64,000 bases of DNA, taken from NCBI GenBank assembly GCA_947359465.1, contig OX375873.1:95405478-95469477 (forward strand), in the 5' to 3' direction. A program made the translations under genes and the position numbers. This DNA is from Metellina segmentata. Taxonomy: Eukaryota > Arthropoda > Arachnida > Araneae > Tetragnathidae. The notes under the pieces are model-generated. The model ran no database searches. It was not told the DNA's origin and was given only the letters and a program-made list of their open reading frames with translations. Positions 37,381 through 48,346 of this stretch are shown piece by piece (positions within the stretch are counted from its first letter, which is position 1; every line of letters starts with the position of its first letter).

Positions 37381-37794
37381 TTATTCTAGCACCCACCGAC
37401 GTTAAATATAAGTGGACTGATCATTGCTGTTGAGCTTTAAAAAGTGTGATCAACATGTTGACCAGAAGTCACACAACTGCTCAGGAAAAAATTCACTTGG
37501 TTGACTGATTTGGCATCATCGCCTCGTTTGGCTATATTACATCTTATGATAGTGAATACATGAACCTGTATTTCTATAGAGTGGCGACAAAAGTGGTGAA
37601 ATCGCCATAGTCAACTACTACTAGATGATCAATCAATAGATCGATCATAGGATCGATCACATGATCCTTCGCACTCTACCATTGTGCTCACTTTACTTTT
37701 ATATTTCCTCTAGACTAGCAACTTGTGAGTACCATAGTTTTTTACCTTCTGTGTCAACAGGATTTAGGAAACACTGTTGACACAGCGTAGACAT
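37381..37794. other. unassigned stretch
   Basis: Contains a run of GATC-based palindromes at 37625-37665 (GATGATCAATCAATAGATCG, ATCATAGGATCGATCACATG). Otherwise nothing recognised. Confidence 0.4.
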
Positions 37795-38090
37795 GAGAAG
37801 GTAGAGTCGCGGTATAGCACCGGAGCATTATGAGTACGAAACTCGATACAATCAAAAACAGTCGTGTATGTTGAGGCTGGTGAACATTATATCTGTCTTG
37901 GCCTCAAATGTTCTCTCGTTGGCATGGTGAGGAAGTTTGAAGATTGGGGTGCCGACTCAGGGGTTGACCTCGTCATCTGACTGTTGTTCAATAGTACGAG
38001 GTGTTGTCCTCGAAACTTTCTCTTCGGGACTGATTCTGGACCGTAGCCACTAACCCATTCTGTGTCTCCAGTGCGATGTCCGTGATTCGA
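37795..38090 (+). repeat. SINE copy, left arm of inverted pair
   Basis: Contains GCGGTATAGCACCGGAGCAT, AATCAAAAACAGTCGTGTAT, GACCTCGTCATCTGACTG, GAGGTGTTGTCCTCG and GACTGATTCTGGACCGTAGC, the same family as 5998-6320. Confidence 0.7.
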
Positions 38091-38330
38091 GGACAACACT
38101 TGGTAAATCTAAATCACGGTCAGATGACAAGGTCAACACCTAAGCTGGCACGTGGCACACCCCACTCTACAAACTTCCACATCGCGTCATTGTGAGGACA
38201 TTTAAGGCCATACCAGATTAAATGTACATCAGCCCCACATACACGACTGTCTTTGAGTGTATCAAGTTTAGAACTTCTAACCCTCCTGTTTCTAATGTGG
38301 ATACGACCCAACTGAGGTTCCATGGCCCCT
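38085..38330 (-). repeat. SINE copy, right arm of inverted pair
   Basis: The minus strand reads AGTTGGGTCGTATCC, TTGATACACTCAAAGACAGT, CGTGTATGTGG, AAATGTCCTCACAATGACGC, GGTGTTGACCTTGTCATCTG and AAGTGTTGTCCTCGAAT, parallel to the plus copy to its left. The two copies meet tail to tail. Confidence 0.7.
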
Positions 38331-39654
38331 CAAGGTGACAAGTGTGCGCCTGCTTTCTCAAAATCTTCCAGGAAGCCATGCATCAATTAACGAGGAGTGC
38401 AATATGGCAGCAAGTCCAATGGTTTCCCGATGTAATACAGACTGACACGTTCTTGCCAATAACTACTTGAAGAGTCATGTCATCCTTAAGTTGATACTGT
38501 GAACAGAGAAAATAGTAATACTCATCAATATTAAAATTATGGTTCTGTGTTCAAAAATTATTTGAAAAAGAACTTAATTGCTAAAAGATAAAGAAAGAGA
38601 GAAGAAAAAAGTTTTACCCTGACATAAAGGTATGTAATTTACTTCAACATTTAAAGTAAAGTGTAAAAATATCACAACATTTTTTTTCATGAACCTACAT
38701 ACCGTTACTACAAATTAGCAGTCAAGTTTACTTAACTTGAAAAATTATTTGGAAAACTATCTCCTCTATACTTAATCAGTTAAACAGCAAAACTGTATTG
38801 ATTTAAGATTAAATTTAGCCGTTTGATTTAAGTATTCAAAATATATTTTATGGTAATAAATCATACTTTACTTTAATGAGAAGAGTTAGAAAATAGCTGA
38901 AGAAAACGTTTATTAAAATATGAAAAACTTCAAAATTTATTTTAATTATTCTAATCGGTAACCGAATTCTAAAAGTTCTTTTCCGCATGGTTATTACACT
39001 TTATGATGCAATTTTGAAGAGAATATATCATATGAAGAATTATCCAAATACTGTAAAGGAAATATACTTTTACTCCTAAAAAATGCTTTCTTATCTTCGA
39101 AAGACTCTTTTAGAATAGTTAATGATCATTAATATCACATTCATTACTTTTGTTCACAGAATGTAACTTGATTAAGTTAATCGTGTTAAAAGATATATCA
39201 TGTCCCGAGACCCACATCATTACAGGAATAATTGCATTTTGGATCCAAAAAACGTGTGCATTAGTTCGTGACCTAACCTCAAGATAAAAGGAATTGTAAA
39301 TTAAACTTTTAATCACTGGGGTTTTCTTTCTGTGATGATAAATAGTTGAAGGCTCCACCCACAAACGTCGCACCCATATCGCCTAAAATTCTACAAGCTC
39401 TTTCGATAGCTGCTTCAGAGTTTTCATCTCTTTTTGTAGTTCCGAAAGTTTTCTGATGAAGTATTGAACAATCTTCAATTTTGTATCTGCTATAGATCTA
39501 TCTCCGTAAACGCGTTACTATCAGATCTTAATGTACAAGAGTCAGGTTAGGTAAATGGACTAGACATCTAGTTTAATCATCTAGGATATTATAATCAGCT
39601 GAATTTCAATCAATCCTTGTAGTAAAATATTAAAGTTTGACAAATAATTACTGT
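38331..39654. other. AT-rich stretch without gene
   Basis: Nothing recognised. The minus frame 39119-39373 has no motif. Confidence 0.4.
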
Positions 39655-39895
39655 AAAGATTATGCCACTCAACCTTTCTGGTGGTTATGCTTACGTGGTA
39701 TCTTGTTATTAGCATATCTGGCCAGATCTTCATGGACGAGTTGTCTCGTCATTAGAAAAAAAAAAGACCAGATCTTTATCTCGTCATTATAAAAAAAGCC
39801 GGCAATATTTTGAAGACTAGATATCTGGTCATTAGCATAATTGTTTAGATCTTCATGGTAAGGGTATCCTGTCGAAACCATTTAAAGAGTTAACC
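39655..39895. repeat. member of the ACGAGATATCTCGT family, full-length-like
   Basis: It starts CAACCTTTCTGGTGGTTATG and ends TCGAAACCATTTAAAGAGTTAA, matching the TTAACCCTC-GGTGGTTTC ends of other members. Inside are CCAGATCTTCATGGACGAGT, TCGTCATTAGAAAA, a degenerate centre and GACTAGATATCTGGTCATTAGC. Confidence 0.75.
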
Positions 39896-40221
39896 TTTAG
39901 ACTACGGCTGGTACAGCAGTTACACCTTGATCTCACCGAGAAGGAATTTTGACTACTTCCAGTACAGCAGTTGTACCTTGAAAGTTAGCAGAATTGCGCC
40001 AATAAAGAATTTAGACTACGACCGGTATACCAGTTGTACCTTGAAAGTTAGAAGAATTGCGCCAATAAAGAATTTAGACTACGACCGGTATACCAGTTGT
40101 ACCTTGAAAGTTAGAAGAATTGCGCCAATAAAGAATTTAGACTACGACCGGTATACCAGTTGTACCTTGAAAGTTAGAAGTATAGCGCCAGTTATACCTA
40201 TAGCCGTAGTCAAAAGGTTAA
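39890..40221. mobile_element. TTAA-flanked MITE with internal minisatellite
   Basis: The ends TTAACCTTTAGACTACGGCT (39890-39909) and, on the minus strand, TTAACCTTTTGACTACGGCT (40221-40202) match at 19 of 20 bases and begin with TTAA, the target of piggyBac-type elements. The left TTAA coincides with the terminal GTTAA of the preceding MITE. The 332-bp element encodes no transposase. The plus frame 39927-40334 only reflects the repeat translated as 21-residue units. Confidence 0.7.
39945..40195 (+). repeat. 63-bp minisatellite inside the MITE
   Basis: Unit starts (GAATTGCGCCAATAAAG) lie at 39991, 40054 and 40117, exactly 63 bp apart and nearly identical, with degenerate flanking units. Each unit contains TTTAGACTACGACCGGTATA, close to the element's own terminal sequence TTTAGACTACGGCTGGTACA. 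Confidence 0.9.
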
Positions 40222-40224
40222 AGC

Positions 40225-40700
40225 ACTTTCATGCTTCTAAGTGTACGAAGGTGTATTTAAAACCATATTATTGCAGATATACATATATCTGGCATCTTAA
40301 TAAAATCCTCAGTATGAAACGAGTCAGTTTATAAGAAGAAAAATTGTTTTCTATAGTAAAAAGTACCATATTATTTAAGATCTGCATGTGTTAAAAAACA
40401 TCTACATATAAAAGCAGACTACAGCAACATGCGAAGAAAATTATTTCAGTGTTTTATGTATTAAAAAATATTATAGCCGTTACGCAAATTTAATATGGCA
40501 TCCACATAAAATGCACTGAATACATCTTCTTGTGACTAAACGCATTTCAGTGTTCTATATAGTAAAAAATACCGTACTATTGCAGATATGCAATATTTAT
40601 ATCACATCTGCATAAAATACACAACACACATCTGCACTATGAAGAAAACATTTTAGTGTTTTGTATGGGGAAAATCACTAACTGTAACAGATATGCGTAT
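40225..40700 (+). repeat. degenerate ~110-120-bp tandem repeat
   Basis: Four diverged units each hold TTTCAGTGTTTTATGTA-like, AAAATACC and ATTGCAGATATGCA, then ATCTGCATAAAATACAC-like blocks. Confidence 0.6.
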
Positions 40701-40994
40701 ACGGTATATGCTTAAGTCACTTGGACTAAAAATATGTGAGAGGAAATAAGATTTAATCTGACCGTCATAATTGTCAGGGTGACTTCATGGCTAGTTCTGA
40801 CCACGTGTTACAGTGTTTCGGTATTTCATGGAAGAACATTCGTGATGATTCGAACATTTAGACATCTTAAATCATTATGAAACAACCAATCTAAATTTGA
40901 TCTCGAAGTAAGGAAAGAAAGACAATCCTGTACAGAACTATATGACCTATTTTAATATGGTTAAAAGGTTTCTATGAAGGTTAACTATTGCTTC

Positions 40995-41189
40995 ATAATC
41001 TCTCCAGGTGGTTGTCTCTATGAGGTATCTCATGTTTAGCAAAACTGACCAGATCTTGATCGCGTCATCATAAAAAAGTGAAAATAGGTTTGGAATGGCG
41101 GTTTTTAATTGATGGTACTGTTCACAACAGGGGGGTAGGAAATAGTCTTAAGCGTTACGAGTAAAAGATTATTGGCAATATCTTGATGA
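40995..41189. repeat. ACGAGATATCTCGT-family member, left part (interrupted)
   Basis: CCAGGTGGTTGTCTCTATGA, GGTATCTCATGTTTAGCAAA and GACCAGATCTTGATCGCGTC, then a non-family segment at about 41080-41165, then GGCAATATCTTGATGA. The match resumes at 44805 beyond the palindromic element. Confidence 0.7.
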
Positions 41190-41336
41190 TAGTACGGCTG
41201 ATAGGTGCAAAAAATTGTTAGAATTGTGCCTTTGATGATAAAAGCATACAACTTGGGGCACATATATATACTACATATATGAAGATTTAATTTCGGATAT
41301 GAGGCCATCTCAGATTTCGCCTATGGCAGTAATCGG

Positions 41337-41531
41337 ACATTCAAAATGGCGGCTTCGGAATATTTTTTGTGCTCCTTTTAAATGTTATTTCATGATGTTA
41401 AATGACAGCTATTAAAGTAATGGCGAGTAAATGTTGTTTTCTGCATGTACTTAGCTATTTTTAATAATATACACCTTATTTTATGTATTTATTCTATGTA
41501 AAACAAAATAGCGGACATTCAAAATGGCGGC
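41337..41531 (+). promoter_or_regulatory. two YY1/Pho-type sites, left arm
   Basis: AAAATGGCGGC occurs at 41343-41353 and 41521-41531, each preceded by GACATTC. It matches the established YY1/Pleiohomeotic consensus AANATGGCGGC exactly. Confidence 0.6.
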
Positions 41532-41794
41532 CTTTGAGTATATTTTATGTGCTCCTTTTTTATTGTCCTTTGGTGATGCTAATAGCATATTATATGTGAT
41601 TTTGCATGAATTGATGCTATAAACATGCGTGCATGTCATAATTACTTTTTCATATTAATTATATTAATTAATATATTTTCACATAAATTTTTAATTATTT
41701 TCATATTAACTTTTTTCACAGGTGACACGATAAAAAGAAAAATAAGATAAAAATACGGATTTAGTGCATAAGCTGCTTAATCCATTCAATACTG

Positions 41795-42337
41795 ATGCAT
41801 CTAAACAATTCAAAGAAACAGAATGGAACAAGTGTTTTAACTGTCAAGAAGACAGGTCTGAAGTTCTTTGGTGTCCAGCAGACAGTAAGTAATAGCAGTA
41901 AGCGTGAAGAAAAGGGAACTGGTTATAAGACAATTTCTGATTTACTTGTGGGGTTTAGTATTCCAGGGTGTTCACCAAGGTCAATAAATTTGAAACGTCT
42001 CGATGATGCAGGAAGTGGTCTAAGCAACATTTGTACAACATAAAGCTGTTTCACGAATCATGTAGATTGCAGTTCAATAAAACAAAACTTCAACGAGCTC
42101 AAAAATGGAAAATAGAACCTGCGGATAATGCAAGTAGTTCTACAAAATTCACCCGCCAGAATGTTGTGGTAAATAGTTCAGTGAATTCAAAAGCAATTTT
42201 TTTTGTGACCTGCCTTCTCAAGCTGGAAATTTATCATGTACTGCATCTATTGTACATTCGGCCTGTATGTGCCCTTAAACTGAAGGACCGGCCTTTGCTT
42301 GCAAAACTGAGTGCCGGTGATGTTATTGCATTAAACT
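41795..42337 (+). pseudogene. inverted copy of the N-terminal part of the element's protein
   Basis: The plus frames give NGTSVLTVKKTGLKFFGVQQ, then, after frameshifts, CRLQFNKTKLQRAQKWKIEP, STKFTRQNVVVNSS, and CALKLKDRPLLAKLSAGDVI followed by ALN. The text then breaks into the reverse of the same gene's far end. It corresponds to the minus-strand gene over 43427-43975, so it is a duplicated 5' fragment, not an independent gene. Stops and frameshifts rule out function. Confidence 0.7.
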
Positions 42338-43975
42338 TGGTAGTCAACAAAGATTTCTTGTACTGTTGGCAAAAGACAGTCAGTTCTAATAGCAGGCACA
42401 GGGGTAACACTTGTGTAGCTTTCAGGAATATGTTTAGTTGCTTTCTCTTCAAAAGTACTTGAAGTTTTATTTCGATAGGTTTCTCTAAAATTACCATCTG
42501 GATGTTGAAATAGGGATATTCCTGTACCATGGAAAGAATCATGAGCTGTAGTAGAAATTGGATTGTGGTCAATATTATCAACAGCACTAGTTGCGAAAAG
42601 CCCTCTTTTTAACTGAAGAGGAACGACAGCATTTTCTATGTGATACAGATGACATATTTCATTTCCAAGTTCTGATGAAAGGTGTAGCACTCTGTCTTAT
42701 GATATGCTGAATCCGAGCTCGTGAAGATCTTCAACTAGTTCACGCTTGCGAGTTCTTTTCATGAATAATTAAAATACCTAAGTATATAGGCAAATGTGTT
42801 TCTCGTTCTCGATTGTGCTTGTAGACTGTTCCAGAATGACATTCCCGACTTCTCACCAAACTGTTATACATTAGTAACTGTGTAACAGTAAGGATAGGTT
42901 GGGGTTAAAAAACGACTGGGCTTTACAACTAACAGAGATGCTGGTACGGAATCTTCCTGACAGGTTTCTCCAAATCCATTGAAGAGGTTTTTCATTTTAA
43001 AAATGTCTCTTCCAACTACATTTGCTGCTTTGGAAGATGAATAGAATCACTATCTGCATCGTATTCACAAGCTTTCTTCAGAGCTAATCCAACATCATTA
43101 TTAAATAATAACCTTACATCTCGACCTTGCTTATGTGCTTCCATGTCAGGAAAATATGCAAGTACTCTGTTTTTTAGTTTTGTGGAATGTATGCGCCCTG
43201 AAAGATCACTACCTTGTTGTTTCATCCTCATGCTGTACAGTTTGCATAGATACACAAGTTTAAATATGGGTGCGATTTCATTGTCACTACGAGCATCTTC
43301 GATGTATGATACAAGTTCGGCAAATGCAATACCATGGTCAGTTTGTTCTATATCAGTTTCTAGTATATTCTTTTGTCTCTTGCTCTGTTATACAATGATA
43401 CGAGGCATCGAACATAATACAAGGCATTTAATGCAATAAGATCACCCACACAAAGCGAAATTTTGATCTCCAGTTTAAGGGCACAGTGAGGAACACATCC
43501 AGGCCGAATGTAGACGCAGTACATAATAAACTTCCAGCTTGAGCAGGCTGGTCACACAAAAAAAAACTGCTTTTGAATTCACTGAACTATTTACCAAAAC
43601 ATTCTGGTGGTGCATTTCGTAGAACTATTTGCACTTTCCGCAGGTTCTATCTTCCATTTCTGAGCTCTTTGAAGTTTTGTCTTATTGAACTGCAATCTAC
43701 ATGATTAGTGAAACTGTGCTTTGTGTTGTACAAATGTTGCCTCGACCACTTCTGCATCATCGAGACGTTCCGGATTTGTTATCCTTGGTAAACACCCTGC
43801 AATACTAAACCCCTCAAATAAATCAGAATTTGTCTTATAACAGTTCCCTTTTCTTCACGCTTACTGCTTTACTTACTGTCTGCTGGTCACCGAAGAACTT
43901 CAGACTTGTCTTCTTGACAGATAAAACACTTGTTCCATTCTGTTTCTTTCAATTGTCCAGATGTATCAGTATTGA
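42331..43975 (-). pseudogene. large uncharacterised transposon-associated protein, decayed
   Basis: Minus-strand segments in order are: a CxxC start (WNKCFICQEDKSEV), HVDC-type and LSAGDV-like regions in the right arm, then in the centre AFAELVSYIEDARSDNEIAP, FKLVYLCKLYSMRMKQQGSD, GRIHSTKLKNRVLAYFPDME with AHKQGRDVRLLFNNDVGLAL, KKACEYDADSDSIHLPKQ, a stop-broken stretch, then LHLSSELGNEICHLYHIENA, LFATSAVDNIDHNPISTT and DSFHGTGISLFQHPDG. From general knowledge this resembles a multi-copy uncharacterised protein seen in fish and marine invertebrates. I cannot name its biochemical activity. Several frameshifts and stops are present, so this copy is dead. Confidence 0.65.
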
Positions 43976-44249
43976 ATGGATTAAGCAGCTTATGCACTAC
44001 ATCCGTATTTTTATCTTATTTTTCTTTTTATAGTGTCACCTGTGAAAAAAGTTAATATGGAAATAATAAAAAGTTAATATGAAAATATTAATTAATATAA
44101 GTAATAATTGATATGAAAATCTAATTATGACACGCAGGCATGTTTATATCATCAATTCATGCAAAATCACACATACGTTATTAACATCTACATGACAATA
44201 AATTTCCCCAAATGACAATAAAAATGGAGAATATAAAATAAACTGAGAG

Positions 44250-44286
44250 GCCGCCATTTTGAATGTACGCCATTTTGTTATGAATA

Positions 44287-44376
<90 letters not shown>

Positions 44377-44510
44377 AGGTATATATTACTAAAGATAGCT
44401 AAGTATATGCACAAAACAGCAATTACTCGCTATTACTTTAATAGTTGTCATTTAACATTATGAAATAACATTTAAAAAGAGCACAAAAAATATTCCGAAG
44501 CCGCCATTTT
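44250..44510 (-). promoter_or_regulatory. two YY1/Pho-type sites, right arm
   Basis: GCCGCCATTTT at 44250-44260 and 44500-44510, the mirror images of the left-arm sites, both followed by GAATGT. Extra CGCCATTTTG and CGCCATTACTG half-matches lie next to them. Confidence 0.6.
44290..44372. repeat. (TA)n microsatellite in right arm
   Basis: About 40 TA units. The left arm has only a short AATATACACC at the equivalent place, so the tract expanded after the palindrome formed. The YIYI-type frames over it are artefacts. Confidence 0.95.
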
Positions 44511-44585
44511 GAATGTCCGCCATTACTGCCATAGGCGAAATCTGAGATATGGCCTCACTTCCAAAATTAAATTTTCATATATGTA

Positions 44586-44743
<158 letters not shown>

Positions 44744-44804
44744 CCAAGTTGTATGCTTCTATCATTAAAGGCACAATTAATTATTTCACATATCAGCCGT
44801 ACTA

Positions 44805-44886
44805 TGAGAGGTTATCCCGACAATAGCAAAATTGGTAAGATCTTCATAGAAGAGATATCTTGTCGAAACTATTTGGGTTAAATTAA
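44805..44886. repeat. ACGAGATATCTCGT-family member, right part
   Basis: TGAGAGGTTATCCCGACAAT, AGCAAAATTGGTAAGATCTT and AGAGATATCTTGTCGAAACT, ending GGGTTAA. It completes the copy begun at 40995. Confidence 0.75.
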
Positions 44887-46262
44887 CAAAAATATTTTTA
44901 TTACCACGCCTAGTAGAGAAGAGGTTTTAATAAGTTAGATTCAAGTTATTTCAGAGCCTCCTGTAGATGAATTTTGAATACCAGCAGAAAATAAACAATT
45001 TACTATTTTAGATATTAACAGTACCATTTTTTATGCTATCAACTTAGACTAAATGGATGACTTTCGAAGCAGTTATATATTAAAGCAGTATTTTAATATG
45101 TCATTTCATTCAGATAGGGGAAAATTTTACTCATAAGAATCGAGTCAATGTTGAATAAATTGACTATTTACAAGATTATAATTTTAAATGGAGAAATGTA
45201 TAATATAACTTTTAATAAACTGAAATTAACGATTGACTTAGGTTTGAATAATGTATTTTAATTGTACCAGAAACAGAAGTTTTAAACATGTTCAGGTATG
45301 TCATGGAGTCCAAACCTGTCACTTCGTATAACCACCCGCGCGAAAAAAATGTTTTAGGTTAAGGACAAATAGCTATCTGCGCTTTGTACATGTTCTGAAG
45401 TCATCCACGCAAATAAAGCAGTCTGTTGAACAGTGACTTAAATACATTTGCATTTGACTAAGAAGTATACATTTCCTTTCGTGAATTGAAACGATTTGTT
45501 TGAATTTAAGTAACAACTTGCATATGAAATTCAACTTGTGAGAAGAAATAGATACATCTTCAGAGTATAAGAAAGATGATTAATTAATGAAGAAAATTTA
45601 GGAAGTATTCGTTTGAAGTTTAAATTTTGAAAGAAGTGTTCATTACAGAAACTTACTGTCCATAATTTAGGTATTCCGACATTTCTTAAATGCATACATA
45701 CATGAACACATTCCTTATAACACCGTTTTAAGTTTAATAAATATTCCAGAAAATCTTCACTTTTATGCTATTTTATCAAATGGTTAAAAATTTTCTTTGA
45801 ATACTTTCAATACAGTCCTCATTAAATGCACTCATATTCACTATATCCAGTATATTTTTTGACTGGTTGTAAAGAAAAGAACATATATTTATATTGGCAG
45901 TAATTTCGTAATTCTGAGGCGCATTTTAATGCTAAAAATAGACTTTAAAAGAAGTAATCAAAAAACGAACAAATAATCAAATTTCAGGCAAGAAAAACTA
46001 AAAATGTCGAGCATTCAAATTTCTATGATTGCTTATAGAAACGGATAATTAAATTTTAACGTAATTTTTCAGCTGTATAAATTACAAGATTAAAAATTAA
46101 TTTATGCGCATTCTAACTCCTACTGTTCAGATAACATTTTTACTTGATATATTGTCATAAATTGTTTAAATATAACTTTTAACCTTCTCAACCTTTATTA
46201 TCAGTTGAATGAACTAAATTGTTGTAGGACGCTGGAGACCTACGAATTCTTTTATAAAGGTA
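44887..46262. other. AT-rich stretch without gene
   Basis: Nothing recognised. Confidence 0.45.
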
Positions 46263-46264
46263 TA

Positions 46265-47069
46265 CAGTGAAACCCCGATGTAACGTAACTCGCATGTAAC
46301 ATCATTTTCATTGGTCCAATATACTTTTCTGTTATTTCAATGTTAAAAAATCCCGTATTTAACGTTAGTACTTCGAAATATTTCCCGCGTTTAACGTTTT
46401 TTTTCAGCACGGAGAACTCAAAGCGATTTTTTTTAAGTATTCATATTTTAAAATAACACAGTCCTTTTCGTGTCCTTTCTGATACTAAAAACATTAAAAA
46501 GGAAAAACAATAATTTAAAAAATAAGTCCCACCTCCACCCGACATGACACAGGCATGTCGCAAATTCGCATAAAATTCGGACTTGATCTGGTGTAAAATT
46601 TTCCGTAGATTTTTCAAATCCAATAAAATTTTCACTATCTTTAACGATCGCGAAGATAGAAAACCTAAAATAGTTCTTTTAGTTTTCGTAATGAATATCT
46701 TAGTCAAATGCAAATTAGATATACTAAAAAACTTACAAAACTCATATTTGTGGAGAACGATGTTAATGATTTAGTTAGTAGAAGCAAAATAGAAGTAAAA
46801 ATAAAAGAAATAGTCCTTTTTGTGTTCGTAATGAATGCCTTCGTCAAATACAAATTAGATATACTAAAAAACTTACAAAACTCATATCTGTGGAGAATGA
46901 TGTTAATGATTTACCTAGTAGAAGCAAAACGCAAACCAAAATAACAGATTTCTGTAAGCAATTAACTATTGTAAAGGATGGTATGTTACTTAAATTAGTC
47001 TTTATTTCGTGCTCTATGTTTTGTTTCTTTCCGACCCCGATTTAACGTTTTCCCGCAAGTATGTTACTT
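46265..47069. mobile_element. pogo/Tigger-like element, right end missing
   Basis: After a TA the left end reads CAGTGAAACCCCGATGTAAC, followed by repeated AACGT-type subterminal motifs (TGTAACATC, TATTTAACGTTAG, GCGTTTAACGTTTT), as in pogo-type termini. It contains a direct duplication and near its right side CCCCGATTTAACGTTTTCCC. The right terminal CACTG is absent; the sequence runs into Harbinger-like ends at 47070. No transposase recognised. Confidence 0.6.
46685..46937 (+). repeat. ~139-bp tandem duplication
   Basis: Two units, each with AATTAGATATACTAAAAAAC, TTACAAAACTCATAT, TGTGGAGAA and GATGTTAATGATTTA, about 139 bp apart. Overlapping open frames are by-products. Confidence 0.8.
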
Positions 47070-47312
47070 GGGCCGCTATTACACCGTAAAAGGTCTTTGA
47101 CAAAGATACTTTATAGAACTTTTATTCAAATTTATTTTATGGAATATCTTTTAAGACAGTAAATGGAACATACTACACTGTATAAAAGATTTATAAGATG
47201 TTTTATAAAAGTTTTGATAAGTTTGAGTTAATTTTTGTTGTTAACGCTGGTAGATATAGATCAAGTATTTTTACCAATTGCTGTAGCAAATTTATCATTT
47301 GCGTTCATTATA

Positions 47313-47680
47313 ATGGCTTCGATTTTAAAGAATAAGAAGAAAAAGAAGCTTATAATTATTTTTACAACAGTATAAAAAGTGGTAGTGTGCGGGTAATACC
47401 ATGGTTTGCTCTGCGAGAGTTGAAAGGTGTTCATAATAACTTGCTTCTGGAGTTGGCCACGGAAGATCATAGAAGGTATTTGAACTATTTAAGGAGAGCT
47501 GAAGGTACTTGCAACAATGACTCTAAAGGTGGGACCTTTATTATCACGGTAAATGACACATTTGCGAAATCCAATCTCTGTTGAGGAACGGCTTATAGTT
47601 ACTCTGCGATTTCTCGCCACAGGAGAGAGCTACTTAAGCCTCTAGTATAGCACACGTATCTCTCAAATTACTGTGATAGT
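47313..47680 (+). pseudogene. Harbinger transposase (HARBI1-like) N-terminal fragment
   Basis: Begins ATGGCTTCGATTTTAAAG (MASILKNKKKKK), a basic start. After a frameshift near 47380 it gives WFALRELKGVHNNLLLELAT and EDHRRYLNYLRRAEG, then, after a further break, RNPISVEERLIVTLRFLATG followed by ESYLSL and a stop. The SVEERL-VTLRFLATGESY stretch is characteristic of PIF/Harbinger nuclease proteins. The catalytic DDE region further downstream is not present. The 65-codon frame 47387-47584 is part of this fragment. Confidence 0.75.
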
Positions 47681-48346
47681 TTTAAATTGTATTAAAATGA
47701 AATGGGGATGGGTATAATTAAAAATAATAGTGGTCAGTATTTTGATAATTGCTAACATGGAAGTGGGTTCCCGTTTCTTATTAAAATAAGAAGGGGATTT
47801 CCAACAACAACACCGGCAACTTTCATTAATAAAAATAAATTATTGAATATACTGAAGAAGATATAATATCTAAGTCATTAAAATGGAATTCGAGAGCTAT
47901 TTCTGAACCGATAAAAATTATAAAAGGTTATAAAAATGGCCAAGCATACAGTATTCAGAAGCATATAAATATCGTATCCGTCAGCTCCATTTTTTATACT
48001 GTTTGTTATCTGTAATAAAAAACCCCAAACTATAATGAACCTCCGAAAATTAAATGAACTTAATTGTAAAAGGTAATTGAATGTCCTTTAAAATATGCGA
48101 ATCATTATGTTATTTTGTTTAGATTATTGCTTAAGAATCTTATATTAACCTGTATAAGAATATATATGTATTATTAATAATAGCGCAACAATTACTAATT
48201 TTTACTTGCACTTTTAACTGTTTCGCATGTTACTGACTCCTCAACCTATTAAATTTCGTTTTCACATCTCCAACCTATTAAATTTCGTTTTCGTGTTGTA
48301 CTGGAATCCATTTTCTTTCAAAACATTAACTATTTCTTTATATATA
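47681..48346. other. AT-rich Harbinger interior without gene
   Basis: Contains a 22-base direct repeat near 48245 and 48271 (CAACCTATTAAATTTCGTTT) and ends in the TATATA that is duplicated at the gypsy insertion site. Confidence 0.45.

Noticed and set aside
39927..40334. 135-codon frame with repeated RIAPIKNLDYDRYTSCTLKVR-type units
   Set aside because: The 63-bp minisatellite length is a multiple of three, so the repeat stays open by chance. It lies inside a MITE.
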